From positions 1 to 58,057 of IMG/VR virus record IMGVR_UViG_3300030103_002567: 58,057 bases of DNA. One strand, 5' to 3'. Position 1 is the stretch's first letter; every line of letters starts with the position of its first letter. Under the pieces are notes generated by a model. That model worked only from the letters and a program-made list of their open reading frames with translations. It made no database searches and was not told the origin of the DNA. Positions 13,043-21,735 of the stretch are shown here, in pieces. This DNA is from a virus. The position numbers and the translations under genes were made by a program.

Positions 13043-15263
13043 ATTATACGTAATATTAAACGACCATGTTCCAAAGACTGTTTTGGCTAAAAAGAACAAG
13101 GCTAAGTCTTGGGTTTACGGCTATGACAAGGTGCATGACATTGTCGTTATATCTAGAGATGGGACTATAGGAGACATCTATAATATCAATGGGTTGAACG
13201 TTGCACTACCTAGGCAGTCTAAAAATGCAATCAAGAGGTCTTCAAATGAGAGGAGTCAGTATTGGGAGAGGAGTGAATACCCCAAGAACCTAAAAAGAAT
13301 AAAAAGCATATTCCAGTGGAACGACATGTCTTCGGACTTCAAGTCGTCTTGGGTTGAATATATAGAGCAAGAGTTTGATAGGAGGGAGCATGGAGTTTGG
13401 TTTTACAACGCTGGGATTCCTACATATATTACAGGCTCACACTACATGTATTTGCAGTGGACTAAGATTGATGTTGGCTATCCTGATTATAGAGAAGCCA
13501 ATAGAATATTCTATATTTTTTGGGAGGCATGCAAGGCGGACAAGAGGTGCTTCGGAATGTGCTATTTAAAGATTAGGCGTTCAGGGTTTTCTTTTATGGG
13601 TGCGTCAGAGTCTGTTAATATGGCTACACTAGCTAAGGACTCTAGGATTGGTGTTTTATCCAAGACGGGTAACGATGCTAAGAAGCTATTCGTAGATAAG
13701 ATTGTGCCCATATCAAACAACTACCCGTTCTTTTTCAAACCTATTCAGGACGGTATGGACAGGCCTAAGACTGAGTTAGCGTATCGTGTTCCTGCATCTA
13801 AGATTACTAAGAAGAATATGCATCAGCTCGGTGACGATGATATAGATGGGTTGGACACAACTATAGACTGGAAGAACACAGCCGACAACAGTTATGATGG
13901 TGAGAAGCTTAAGCTATTGGTGCATGACGAGAGTGGCAAGTGGGAGAAACCTGAGAACATCCTGAACAACTGGCGTGTAACCAAGACTTGCCTAAGGTTG
14001 GGTAGCAGGGTTATAGGTAAGTGTATGATGGGCTCAACGTGTAATGCTCTAAACAAAGGAGGTAATAATTTCAAGAAACTATACGAGGACTCCAACCCAT
14101 CCAAGAGAAACGCCAATGGGCAAACTAAGAGTGGTCTATACTCATTATTCATTCCTATGGAGTGGAACTTCGAGGGATATATAGACAGGCACGGAATGCC
14201 TGTGTTTGCATCTCCCAAAACTTCTGTGGAGGGCGTGGACGGAGAGATGATAGATATGGGAGCTGTTGACTACTGGAATAACGAGATTGAGTCTTTGAAA
14301 GCTGATAGCAATGCGATGAATGAGTTCTATCGACAGTTCCCTAGGACAGAGTCTCACGCCTTCAGGGACGAGAGTAAGTCGTCTATATTCAACCTTACTA
14401 AAATATATCAGCAGGTAGACTATAATGATAATATGGTTCAGGCTCACACGCTAACCAGAGGTAGATTTTTCTGGAGTAACGGGCCTGACAGCAAGGTGGT
14501 GTGGAGTCCTGACAGGAACGGCAGGTTCTTGGTTTCTTGGCTTCCAAAGTCTAGTCTCCAGAACAATGTACTTGTAAGGAATGGGAGAAAGTACCCTGGC
14601 AATGAGCACATAGGCTCTTTTGGCTGTGACCCTTACGACATATCAGGAACTGTTGGCGGAGGCTCATCTAACGGTGCGCTTCACGGGATGACTAAGATGC
14701 ATATGGATGATGCACCAACCAATGAGTTCTTCTTAGAATATATAGCTAGGCCTCAGACAGCGGAGATGTTTTTCGAGGATGTGCTTATGGCTTGTGTATT
14801 CTATGGGATGCCAATACTTGTAGAGAACAATAAGCCGAGACTACTATATCATTTCAAGAACAGAGGGTATAGGTCATTCTCTATCAACAGGCCCGACAAA
14901 CCCTCTAACAAGCTCTCTAAGACCGAGAAAGAGCTTGGGGGTATACCTAACTCATCTGAGGATGTAAAGCAGTCTCATGCGTCAGCTATAGAGTCTTACA
15001 TAGAGAAGCATGTGGGGATAGATATGGACGGTTCTTTTAGAGAAGTTGGGGATATAGGCTCTATGTATTTTAATAACACCCTTTTGGACTGGGCTAAGTT
15101 TGATATAAACAATCGTACAAAGTACGATGCATCGATAAGTTCAGGGTTGGCTATTATGGCCAATCAAAAGCACCTTTATCAACCTCAAAAAGAAAGTTCA
15201 AAAATATCAATTAAATTTGCAAGATATAATAACAAGGGCAACACCAGTCAATTACGCCAATGA
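13020..15263 (+). CDS. terL: Terminase large subunit (packaging ATPase/nuclease)
   Basis: 747 aa. Pumps DNA into the prohead and cuts concatemers. An adenine-binding-like YLQWTKID segment (about 143-150) is followed by a divergent Walker A region KIRRSGFSFMGASE (about 184-197), Walker B LKLLVHDES (about 299-307) and a C-terminal RNase-H-like nuclease whose first acidic residue is in GCDPYDISG (about 534-542), with a later acid in FFEDVLMA. It starts at TTG inside terS; no ATG occurs before about residue 100, so a non-ATG start is needed. Slightly longer than typical TerL. Confidence 0.88.
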   Translation: MQNETQNKLYVILNDHVPKTVLAKKNKAKSWVYGYDKVHDIVVISRDGTIGDIYNINGLNVALPRQSKNAIKRSSNERSQYWERSEYPKNLKRIKSIFQWNDMSSDFKSSWVEYIEQEFDRREHGVWFYNAGIPTYITGSHYMYLQWTKIDVGYPDYREANRIFYIFWEACKADKRCFGMCYLKIRRSGFSFMGASESVNMATLAKDSRIGVLSKTGNDAKKLFVDKIVPISNNYPFFFKPIQDGMDRPKTELAYRVPASKITKKNMHQLGDDDIDGLDTTIDWKNTADNSYDGEKLKLLVHDESGKWEKPENILNNWRVTKTCLRLGSRVIGKCMMGSTCNALNKGGNNFKKLYEDSNPSKRNANGQTKSGLYSLFIPMEWNFEGYIDRHGMPVFASPKTSVEGVDGEMIDMGAVDYWNNEIESLKADSNAMNEFYRQFPRTESHAFRDESKSSIFNLTKIYQQVDYNDNMVQAHTLTRGRFFWSNGPDSKVVWSPDRNGRFLVSWLPKSSLQNNVLVRNGRKYPGNEHIGSFGCDPYDISGTVGGGSSNGALHGMTKMHMDDAPTNEFFLEYIARPQTAEMFFEDVLMACVFYGMPILVENNKPRLLYHFKNRGYRSFSINRPDKPSNKLSKTEKELGGIPNSSEDVKQSHASAIESYIEKHVGIDMDGSFREVGDIGSMYFNNTLLDWAKFDINNRTKYDASISSGLAIMANQKHLYQPQKESSKISIKFARYNNKGNTSQLRQ
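15212..15219 (+). promoter_or_regulatory. TAAATTTG -7 box inside the end of terL
   Basis: Exact TAnnTTTG match in the last codons of the terminase gene, 40 nt before the portal ATG. It would give the portal gene its own transcript with a short leader. Confidence 0.45.
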
Positions 15264-17752
15264 AAGAAGTTAATATTAACATAGTCAAGAGAACATTTCC
15301 GAGTCAATTTGTAACCGATGAAGAAAAGGCTCTCCCTGAATTTGGCTTAAAGGTTGGTCAGGCAATACAGCACGAGTGGTTTAGAAGAGACGGGGGGTCT
15401 TGTAGATTTTATAATCAATTAGGTCAGTATCATAAACTAAGATTGTACGCAAGAGGTGAGCAGCCTGTGGGTAAGTACAAGAACGAGCTAGCTATAGATG
15501 GAGACCTAAGCTATCTAAACCTAGACTGGACACCAGTGCCTATCATTCCTAAGTTCGTTGACATTGTGGTAAATGGAATGTCAAGTCGATACTTCGACGT
15601 AAAGGCATATGCTCAAGACCCCGTATCCTCTGAGAGAAGAAATCTTTTCAAGGATATGGTAGAGGCCGATATGGCTGCAAGAGAGCTTCTTTTACAAGTA
15701 AAGGAAGACTTTGGCGTTGAAACATTTAATATACCTGAGGAAGAGCTACCAGGAAGCGACGAGGAGCTATCAATCTATATGCAGTTAAATTATAAGCCTG
15801 CAGTGGAGATGACAGCAGAGGAGGCAATCAAGACTGTTATGCTCGATAATAATTACGAGGATACAAGAAAAAGACTTGACTACGACCTCACTGTGCTAGG
15901 TAAGGCTATCGTTAAGCATGAGTTTAATCCAGGCGATGGCGTTAGTATCAAGTATGTTGACCCTGCGAATGTGATACATAGCTACACTGAAGACCCACAC
16001 TTCCAAGATTGTTTCTATTGGGGAGAGGTTAAGACCGTTCCTATTACGGAGCTAATAAAGATTAATCCGTCACTAGGCCCAGAGGACCTTGAAAAAATAT
16101 CAAAGTACAGCCAAAGCTGGTATGACTATTACAATGTAACACAGTTCTACAATGACGATGTGTTCAAGAGAGACACAGCCACTTTACTGTATTTCAACTA
16201 CAAGACAACCAACACATTCAAGTACAAAAAGAAAGTATCTGACAACGGCATCGAAAAAGTTATAGAGAAGCCATCTAGCTTCAACCCTCCACAGGAAATG
16301 GTAGATGAGGGTCGCTTTGAGGTTATCGAGAAAACTATTGATGTGTGGTATGAGGGGGTGATGGTTATGGGTACTGACATCGTGTTAAGATGGAATCTAA
16401 TGCAGAATATGGTTAGGCCAAAGTCTGCCTCTCAGCATGCAATGCCAAACTATGTATGTGTAGCTCCAAGGCTCTATAAAGGGAATGTGGAGTCTTTGGT
16501 AAGAAGAATGATTCCTTTCGCTGACCTCATCCAGATTACACACCTCAAGCTTCAGCAGGTTATGAATCGAATGACTCCAGATGGGGTATTCATTGATGCT
16601 GATGGCCTTAACGAGGTAGACTTAGGAACAGGGGCGGCATACAATCCTGAAGATGCACTTAGGCTATACTTCCAGACAGGTTCTGTTGTTGGCCGCTCTT
16701 ACACACAAGATGGAGAGTTCAACAATGCTAGAATTCCTATCCAACCTATTTCAGGTCACTCTGGGCAGGGCAAGATGTCTTCTCTGATAGGTAGCTACAA
16801 CTATTACCTGGACATGATAAGAAGTGTTACGGGTCTCAATGAGGCTAGAGATGGCTCAACGCCTGACCCCAACGCACTTGTAGGTGTTCAGAAAATGGCG
16901 GCACTAAACTCTAACACTGCCACTAGGCATATCCTTGATGGTAGCTTATCTATTATCAAGAGGCTTTCAGAGAGCCTTATGCTAAGAATATCTGATATAC
17001 TTGAATATGCTCCATTCAGAGAGGAGTTCGCAATGCAAATAGGTAAGCACAGTGTTTCTATGCTTGAAGACATTCAGGACTTATACCTAAGTGATTTTGG
17101 CATATTTATTAGCATCGCTCCAGATGAAGAGCAAAGAGCTATGTTGGAGCAGAACATACAAATAGCATTAAGCTCTGGAGACATCACTCTTGAGGATGCG
17201 ATTGATATTCGAGAGATAAAGAATATTAAGCTAGCCAATCAGGTTATTAAAATCAGGAGAGCAGTTCGAGAGAAGAATAGACAGAATCCTGAAATCATGA
17301 AACTTCAGATGAATCAGCAGGGGCAAATGCAGTCACAGCAACTAGCAGGACAGATAGCTGCACAGAAAATGCAGGTTCAGTCTCAGTTGAACATGCAGGA
17401 GGAACAGGCTAAGCTGCAGCTTGAAATGCAGAAAATGCAAATGGAGGCTGAGGTTAAGAGTAAACTCATGGCTGAGCAGTTTGAGTATGATATGCAGCTC
17501 AAGGGCAAGGATGATGAAAACCTAAAGAGCAGAGATGATGCAAAGGAAAAGGCTAAAGACAAAAGAGTCGATAGACAGAACACTCAGCAGTCTCAGCTTA
17601 TAGACCAAAGGAAGAAGGATTTACCACCAAAAGACTTTGAAAAGCAAAAGGAGGTTGATGAAACGCCACAGGCTCCCACTCCTGCGCAGTCAATGTTGTC
17701 CGCAATGAATCAAGCAGATGGCTTTGACTTCCGCCAATTCGGGCCTCGATAA
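15260..17752 (+). CDS. Portal protein
   Basis: 830 aa. Forms the dodecameric ring for DNA entry and exit. Recognised from context (directly after terL with a 4-nt overlap, before scaffold and capsid), size, and portal-like segments such as WTPVPIIPKFVDIVVNGMSS near 93-112 and the RSVTGLNEARDGSTPDPNAL stretch in the middle-to-late wing/stem region. The last 150 residues form a Gln/Met-rich coiled coil (MQSQQLAGQIAAQKMQVQSQ) as in podoviral portal barrels. Confidence 0.85.
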   Translation: MKEVNINIVKRTFPSQFVTDEEKALPEFGLKVGQAIQHEWFRRDGGSCRFYNQLGQYHKLRLYARGEQPVGKYKNELAIDGDLSYLNLDWTPVPIIPKFVDIVVNGMSSRYFDVKAYAQDPVSSERRNLFKDMVEADMAARELLLQVKEDFGVETFNIPEEELPGSDEELSIYMQLNYKPAVEMTAEEAIKTVMLDNNYEDTRKRLDYDLTVLGKAIVKHEFNPGDGVSIKYVDPANVIHSYTEDPHFQDCFYWGEVKTVPITELIKINPSLGPEDLEKISKYSQSWYDYYNVTQFYNDDVFKRDTATLLYFNYKTTNTFKYKKKVSDNGIEKVIEKPSSFNPPQEMVDEGRFEVIEKTIDVWYEGVMVMGTDIVLRWNLMQNMVRPKSASQHAMPNYVCVAPRLYKGNVESLVRRMIPFADLIQITHLKLQQVMNRMTPDGVFIDADGLNEVDLGTGAAYNPEDALRLYFQTGSVVGRSYTQDGEFNNARIPIQPISGHSGQGKMSSLIGSYNYYLDMIRSVTGLNEARDGSTPDPNALVGVQKMAALNSNTATRHILDGSLSIIKRLSESLMLRISDILEYAPFREEFAMQIGKHSVSMLEDIQDLYLSDFGIFISIAPDEEQRAMLEQNIQIALSSGDITLEDAIDIREIKNIKLANQVIKIRRAVREKNRQNPEIMKLQMNQQGQMQSQQLAGQIAAQKMQVQSQLNMQEEQAKLQLEMQKMQMEAEVKSKLMAEQFEYDMQLKGKDDENLKSRDDAKEKAKDKRVDRQNTQQSQLIDQRKKDLPPKDFEKQKEVDETPQAPTPAQSMLSAMNQADGFDFRQFGPR

Positions 17753-17759
17753 AATATAG

Positions 17760-17767
17760 TATATTTG
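17760..17767 (+). promoter_or_regulatory. Strong Bacteroidota-type -7 box (TATATTTG)
   Basis: Exact consensus between portal and scaffold, followed by an A-rich leader to ATG 17783. With the terminator at 20223 it defines a scaffold-capsid transcription unit. Confidence 0.65.
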
Positions 17768-17782
17768 CAAAAATAAAATTAA

Positions 17783-18802
17783 ATGGAAATTAAAGTAAAA
17801 GACTTAGGAGTTGTAGAAGAAAAATCCTCTCAACAAATTGAAGAGGAGCTTTTGAAGAAACATGAAGACCAGCAACAACAGGAAGCCGAACCAGTTGTCA
17901 CTGTTCAAACTCCTGAGTTAAAAGAAGAAGATGTTCTTTCATATTTAGGAAAAAGATACGGCAAAGAGATAAACTCCTTTGATGAATTAAATTCTGAAAG
18001 GTCTAAAAGTGAAGAGTTGCCAGAGGATGTTGCTGCATACTACAAGTTCAAAAAAGAAACTGGCAGGGGTCTTGAAGACTTCGTGGAATACAGCAAAAAG
18101 GTAGAAGACATCCCTGAGGACGATTTACTGAAGAAGTATTATTTAGAGACCGAGGAGGGTCTAGATAATGAGGATGTGGATTTAATTATTTCTGATAGGT
18201 TTGATAATAGTCACGATACTTTAACAGACCATGAGAAAAAGAAAAGGAGCATAGATAAAAAAAGAGAATTAGCTAAGGCAAAGAAGTTTTTAGAGGATAA
18301 GAGGAATGAGTACTTCACTAAGCTTGAGTCAAGTGATGTGAGTCCTAAAACGGAAAAGCCTAGCGAACAGGATGAAATAGCGAATAACCTTCATAAAGAG
18401 TTCCTTAAAAGAACTGATGAAGTTTTCGGAAGCGATTTCAAAGGTTTTGATTTCAACGTCGATGAAAAATCATTCACTTATAGCCCTGGTGATACTAACG
18501 AGGTAAAAGAGCAGCAGTCATCTTTATCAAATTTCTTAGAAAGATATATTGGTAATGACGGCAAAATCAACGACCCCGCTGGCTATCACAAAGCCCTTTC
18601 AGTAGCGATGAACCCTGAGCGTTTCGCTAAGTTCTTCTACGAAAAAGGGAAAGCCGATGCAATTGAAACTGATGCAAAGAGAGCCAAGAACATTAATATG
18701 GAACCTCGGCAAGCTCCTAGCTTCAATCAAGGCAGCGGATTAAAGGTAAGGTCTGTTGGAAAACAGATTGGTAAAGGTTTAAAAATAAAAAGTATAAAAT
18801 AA
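17783..18802 (+). CDS. Scaffolding protein
   Basis: 339 aa, highly charged (Glu/Lys/Asp), largely helical, with a Gln/Glu-rich stretch near 20-40 (KKHEDQQQQEAE) and coiled-coil-like regions. The end is a small basic domain (GLKVRSVGKQIGKGLKIKSI) suited to contacting capsid protein. This charge pattern and the position between portal and major capsid are characteristic of internal scaffolds, absent from mature virions. Ends 1 nt before the capsid gene. It has its own strong promoter. Confidence 0.82.
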   Translation: MEIKVKDLGVVEEKSSQQIEEELLKKHEDQQQQEAEPVVTVQTPELKEEDVLSYLGKRYGKEINSFDELNSERSKSEELPEDVAAYYKFKKETGRGLEDFVEYSKKVEDIPEDDLLKKYYLETEEGLDNEDVDLIISDRFDNSHDTLTDHEKKKRSIDKKRELAKAKKFLEDKRNEYFTKLESSDVSPKTEKPSEQDEIANNLHKEFLKRTDEVFGSDFKGFDFNVDEKSFTYSPGDTNEVKEQQSSLSNFLERYIGNDGKINDPAGYHKALSVAMNPERFAKFFYEKGKADAIETDAKRAKNINMEPRQAPSFNQGSGLKVRSVGKQIGKGLKIKSIK

Positions 18803-18803
18803 C

Positions 18804-20210
18804 ATGGCAGGTTCATTATCTGCTGCTGGCGTTAACTTACAACCCAGTGGCGAAAGAGTTGCTCTAGCGAGTAACTATCTTACATCATCAGATTTCAACT
18901 TCTTGAATCAGTATTTACCTGATACATATGAAGCTGAATTCGAACGGTATGGCAACAGAACAGTTGCTGCATTTTTAAGAATGGTTGGTGCAGAGATGCC
19001 AACTAATTCTGATTTAATCAAGTGGTCAGAGCACAGCAGACTTCACCCGAAGTATGTTAGCTGTACAACTCCTGCAAATGCTGGTGACGCAGTTGCAACA
19101 TTCACAATTGCAGATACTGGCGTTACAGACGGAGCTATCAGAGTTGGACAAACAGTTATGATTTCTAGCAACACTGCTGGGTCAACTGCTTCCAACAAAG
19201 CGATTGTTACTGGCGTTTCAGCACTTAGCCCTTCTTCGGCAAATACAGTATCAGTTGCTTACTACGAGTCTGGAGGGCAAGCAATGGCTGCTGCTGAGGT
19301 TTGTACCATCTTCGTTTATGGTTCTGAGTTCGCAAAAGGTCAAACTGGAATGGTTGGAACTGTTGAGGCTGAGCCACAAATCTTTGATAACAGCCCAATT
19401 ATCCTAAAAGACAAGTACTCCGTTAACGGTTCTGACTTGGCCCAAGTAGGATGGATTGAGGTTTCTACTGAGAATGGCGCATCAGGATATCTATGGTATC
19501 TAAAATCAGAGCACGAAACTAGACTTCGTTTCGAAGACTACATGGAGACTGCAATGATTGAGGCTGTTCCTATGGAAAACTCTACTAACGCTGCTTTGGC
19601 GAAAGGGACTAAAGGTATCTTCCACGAAGTAGAAAGTAGAGGAAATGAGTGGAACGGTGGCAACCCAACTACTCTTTCTGACTTTGACACTATCATTCAG
19701 AGATTAGACAAGCAAGGTTCTATCGAGGAGAACGTGTTGTTCATCAACCGTCAGTTCTCTTTCGACATTGACGATATGCTTGCTGCTCAGAACTCTTATG
19801 GAGCAGGTGGTACTTCTTACGGATTGTTCGACAACGACGAGCAAATGGCATTGAATCTTGGATTCAGTGGGTTCCGTAGAGGGTATGACTTCTATAAGAC
19901 TGACTGGAAATACTTGAACGATGCTTCTATGAGAGGCGGCATCACTGCTGGTAAAGTTAACGGACTTCTTGTTCCTGCTGGCTCTACTACTGTGTATGAC
20001 CAAATCCTTGGTAAGAATGCTGTTCGTCCATTCCTTCACGTTAGATATCGCGCTTCTGAAGCAGAAGATAGACGATACAAAACTTGGATTACTGGCTCTG
20101 CTGGCGCTGCTGGCATGTCAAGTGACCTTGATGCGATGGAGGTACACTTCCTCTCTGAAAGAGCGGTATGTGTAATGGGAGCTAACAACTTCTTCATCTT
20201 CAAGGACTAA
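18804..20210 (+). CDS. Major capsid protein
   Basis: 468 aa, the expected size of an HK97-fold capsid subunit. It follows the scaffold gene by one base and is closed by a strong terminator, as highly expressed genes often are. The N-terminal arm contains SDFNFLNQYLPDTYEAEFER. A strand-rich insertion (about 90-160) is followed by a helix-strand spine (EDYMETAMIEAVPMENSTNA). Gene boundaries and context leave little alternative, though the fold is inferred. Confidence 0.85.
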   Translation: MAGSLSAAGVNLQPSGERVALASNYLTSSDFNFLNQYLPDTYEAEFERYGNRTVAAFLRMVGAEMPTNSDLIKWSEHSRLHPKYVSCTTPANAGDAVATFTIADTGVTDGAIRVGQTVMISSNTAGSTASNKAIVTGVSALSPSSANTVSVAYYESGGQAMAAAEVCTIFVYGSEFAKGQTGMVGTVEAEPQIFDNSPIILKDKYSVNGSDLAQVGWIEVSTENGASGYLWYLKSEHETRLRFEDYMETAMIEAVPMENSTNAALAKGTKGIFHEVESRGNEWNGGNPTTLSDFDTIIQRLDKQGSIEENVLFINRQFSFDIDDMLAAQNSYGAGGTSYGLFDNDEQMALNLGFSGFRRGYDFYKTDWKYLNDASMRGGITAGKVNGLLVPAGSTTVYDQILGKNAVRPFLHVRYRASEAEDRRYKTWITGSAGAAGMSSDLDAMEVHFLSERAVCVMGANNFFIFKD

Positions 20211-20222
20211 TCCTTAACTAAT

Positions 20223-20248
20223 GCGGGGGCTTCGGCCCCTGCTTTTTT
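20223..20248 (+). terminator. Rho-independent terminator after the capsid gene
   Basis: GCGGGGGC (20223-20230), loop TTCG, GCCCCTGC (20235-20242), then six T. The C(UUCG)G tetraloop is exceptionally stable. It lies 13 nt past the capsid stop. Confidence 0.93.
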
Positions 20249-20260
20249 AAATTAAATCAA

Positions 20261-21001
20261 ATGAAAAAAAATAAAGTTATAGAGGACAAGGTGTACGTCC
20301 TAAAATCAAAAGCAGCACCAATAAGCTTTATATTGTCTTCACGACATACTCACAGGTCTCCGTTACTACACTTTGACGGTAAAATAAATAGACCTTTAAG
20401 GTATTCTTCAAATCAAAAGAGCCCATTCGAGGACGAGCAGGATGGTAATGTTATTCTCGAGCCAATCATTTTTGAAGATGGCTTTCTAAGAGTTCCTTCT
20501 ACTAATCCTGTATTACAACAATTCATGTCTTTGCATCCAGGGAATGGTAGATTGTTTGAGGAAATAAATGAAGAGCAGGATGCTCAAGATGATGTGGAAG
20601 TATTAAACTTAGAACTCGATGCCATGGTTTCGGCAAGAGAGTTAGACATATCAACTATGGAGCGAGTGGCTAGAATCGCATTAGGTAGAAATGTTGACCT
20701 GATGACTAGTGCAGAGCTAAAGAGAGATATTCTTCTTTTTGCTAAGCAATACCCATCTGACTTCTTAGACACTATTAACGACCCAGTTCTTGAGCTTCAA
20801 GACAAGGTTGCTAAGATGTTTGAGCAGAAGCTACTTACTCTTAGAAATAAGAATAGAGATATTTATTTCAACCTATCTAATAACAAAAAGAAGCTTTTAA
20901 CTGTTCCTTATGGAGAGGAGCCTAATTCGGCTGCTTTATCCTTCTTCTTGACAGAGGATGGTGAAGAAACATTAAAAACTCTTTCAAGTAAGCTGAAATA
21001 A
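20261..21001 (+). CDS. Conserved phage protein of the head module, 246 aa
   Basis: Starts after an A/T-rich leader only 12 nt beyond the capsid terminator, so it needs read-through or a cryptic promoter. The front (FILSSRHTHRSPLLHFDGK, RYSSNQKSPFEDEQDGN) and middle (STMERVARIALGRNVDLMTS) match a family I recall beside capsid genes of marine phages. It is helical in the second half and ends in KKKLLTVPYGEEP. No enzyme motif. It is bracketed by terminators on both sides. Confidence 0.82.
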   Translation: MKKNKVIEDKVYVLKSKAAPISFILSSRHTHRSPLLHFDGKINRPLRYSSNQKSPFEDEQDGNVILEPIIFEDGFLRVPSTNPVLQQFMSLHPGNGRLFEEINEEQDAQDDVEVLNLELDAMVSARELDISTMERVARIALGRNVDLMTSAELKRDILLFAKQYPSDFLDTINDPVLELQDKVAKMFEQKLLTLRNKNRDIYFNLSNNKKKLLTVPYGEEPNSAALSFFLTEDGEETLKTLSSKLK

Positions 21002-21039
21002 TTGTATATTTAAACGTATAGTTCATAATTTGTGTTTAG

Positions 21040-21062
21040 AGAGCCCTTCGGGGCTCTTTTTT
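21040..21062 (+). terminator. Rho-independent terminator
   Basis: AGAGCCC (21040-21046), TTCG loop, GGGCTCT (21051-21057), then a T-run. Closes the 246-aa protein gene. A TATATTTA box at 21005-21012 lies between stop and terminator and, if active, would give only a very short RNA. Confidence 0.92.
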
Positions 21063-21070
21063 ATTTTGCT

Positions 21071-21078
21071 TATATTTG
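21071..21078 (+). promoter_or_regulatory. Bacteroidota-type -7 box (TATATTTG)
   Basis: Exact consensus immediately after a terminator, 35 nt before ATG 21114. It starts the isolated two-gene unit that ends at the 21692 terminator. Confidence 0.65.
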
Positions 21079-21083
21079 CATAG

Positions 21084-21104
21084 TATTTTTTTAATTACCA
21101 TAAA
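21084..21104 (+). repeat. Duplicated leader, copy 1
   Basis: A 21-nt A/T-rich leader (T-run followed by AATTACCATAAA) is identical to 21382-21402. With the first 24 coding bases (21114-21137), it marks a tandem duplication that included the untranslated leader. Confidence 0.85.
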
Positions 21105-21113
21105 ACTTAAAAC

Positions 21114-21374
21114 ATGGAAAAATATCTTAAACTACCTGGAAACGGCAGGATAATCAAGGCTACTAATGTTACAAAAGTATTAGTATCAGGCGGAACTACT
21201 ATAGATGTTCATTATAGAGGTGGCGCGAAGGTTACAATAAATCACGGAGTCGACCCAACAGCTAATATTCTAAAGCTAGAGGATGCAATTTCAACAGCTC
21301 TTGCTAGTAAATGGAACGAAGTTCTACATACTATAGAATCATTACCAGTGGCCCCTACAGGAGCACTAGCCTAA
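21114..21374 (+). CDS. Small conserved virion-type protein, copy 1 (86 aa)
   Basis: MEKYLKLPGNGRIIKATNVT begins a strand-helix protein with the shared pattern ANILKLEDAISTALASKW and a VAPTG end. A MEKYLK-type family with this layout is common in marine phages, often near capsid genes, and may be a capsid-associated or abundant internal protein. It has its own promoter, and a downstream paralogue (21411) shares its leader and first eight residues. Confidence 0.8.
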   Translation: MEKYLKLPGNGRIIKATNVTKVLVSGGTTIDVHYRGGAKVTINHGVDPTANILKLEDAISTALASKWNEVLHTIESLPVAPTGALA

Positions 21375-21381
21375 CAAACAA

Positions 21382-21402
21382 TATTTTTTTAATTACCATA
21401 AA
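21382..21402 (+). repeat. Duplicated leader, copy 2
   Basis: Identical to 21084-21104. It lies in the 36-nt gap between the two paralogues and is probably a translation-promoting leader, since no promoter box or Shine-Dalgarno sequence is evident in the gap. Confidence 0.85.
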
Positions 21403-21410
21403 TTATCATC

Positions 21411-21668
21411 ATGGAAAAATATCTTAAACTACCTTCAATATCAAGGTTACTCTTAGTAAACGGAATTATCAAGATTGTTAGAAGTACTACCACTCTTGTT
21501 GTTACTTATGAGGATAGCTCGACTGTAACTATAACTCACGCCGCAGCAGCAGACCCTAGACCTAACATTTCAGAATTAGAGGCTGCAATTACAGAGGTTC
21601 TTGCAACTAAGTGGGATGAGATTGTTCATCCCGTTACACTAAGTGTTGCGCCAACGGGCATATCGTAA
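21411..21668 (+). CDS. Small conserved virion-type protein, copy 2 (85 aa)
   Basis: Paralogue of 21114-21374: identical first eight residues (MEKYLKLP) with identical codons, then diverged, keeping the NISELEAAITEVLATKWDEI helix and the SVAPTG end. Internal divergence with a preserved 5' end suggests an old duplication kept for high expression or different positions in a shell. Closed by the terminator at 21692. Confidence 0.8.
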   Translation: MEKYLKLPSISRLLLVNGIIKIVRSTTTLVVTYEDSSTVTITHAAAADPRPNISELEAAITEVLATKWDEIVHPVTLSVAPTGIS

Positions 21669-21691
21669 GACATTATTGTCAATCATTAATT

Positions 21692-21716
21692 AGGGGTCGG
21701 TTTCGACCCCTTTTTT
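21692..21716 (+). terminator. Rho-independent terminator
   Basis: AGGGGTCG (21692-21699), GTTT loop, CGACCCCT (21704-21711), then T-run. Ends the duplicated-protein unit. Confidence 0.92.
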
Positions 21717-21722
21717 ATTTTG

Positions 21723-21730
21723 TATCTTTA
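21723..21730 (+). promoter_or_regulatory. TATCTTTA -7 box variant
   Basis: Same octamer as at 6282 and 30804, 5 nt before ATG 21736 and straight after a terminator, so a start site for the tail genes is needed here. A very short or absent leader is implied. Confidence 0.55.
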
Positions 21731-21735
21731 GCGTT

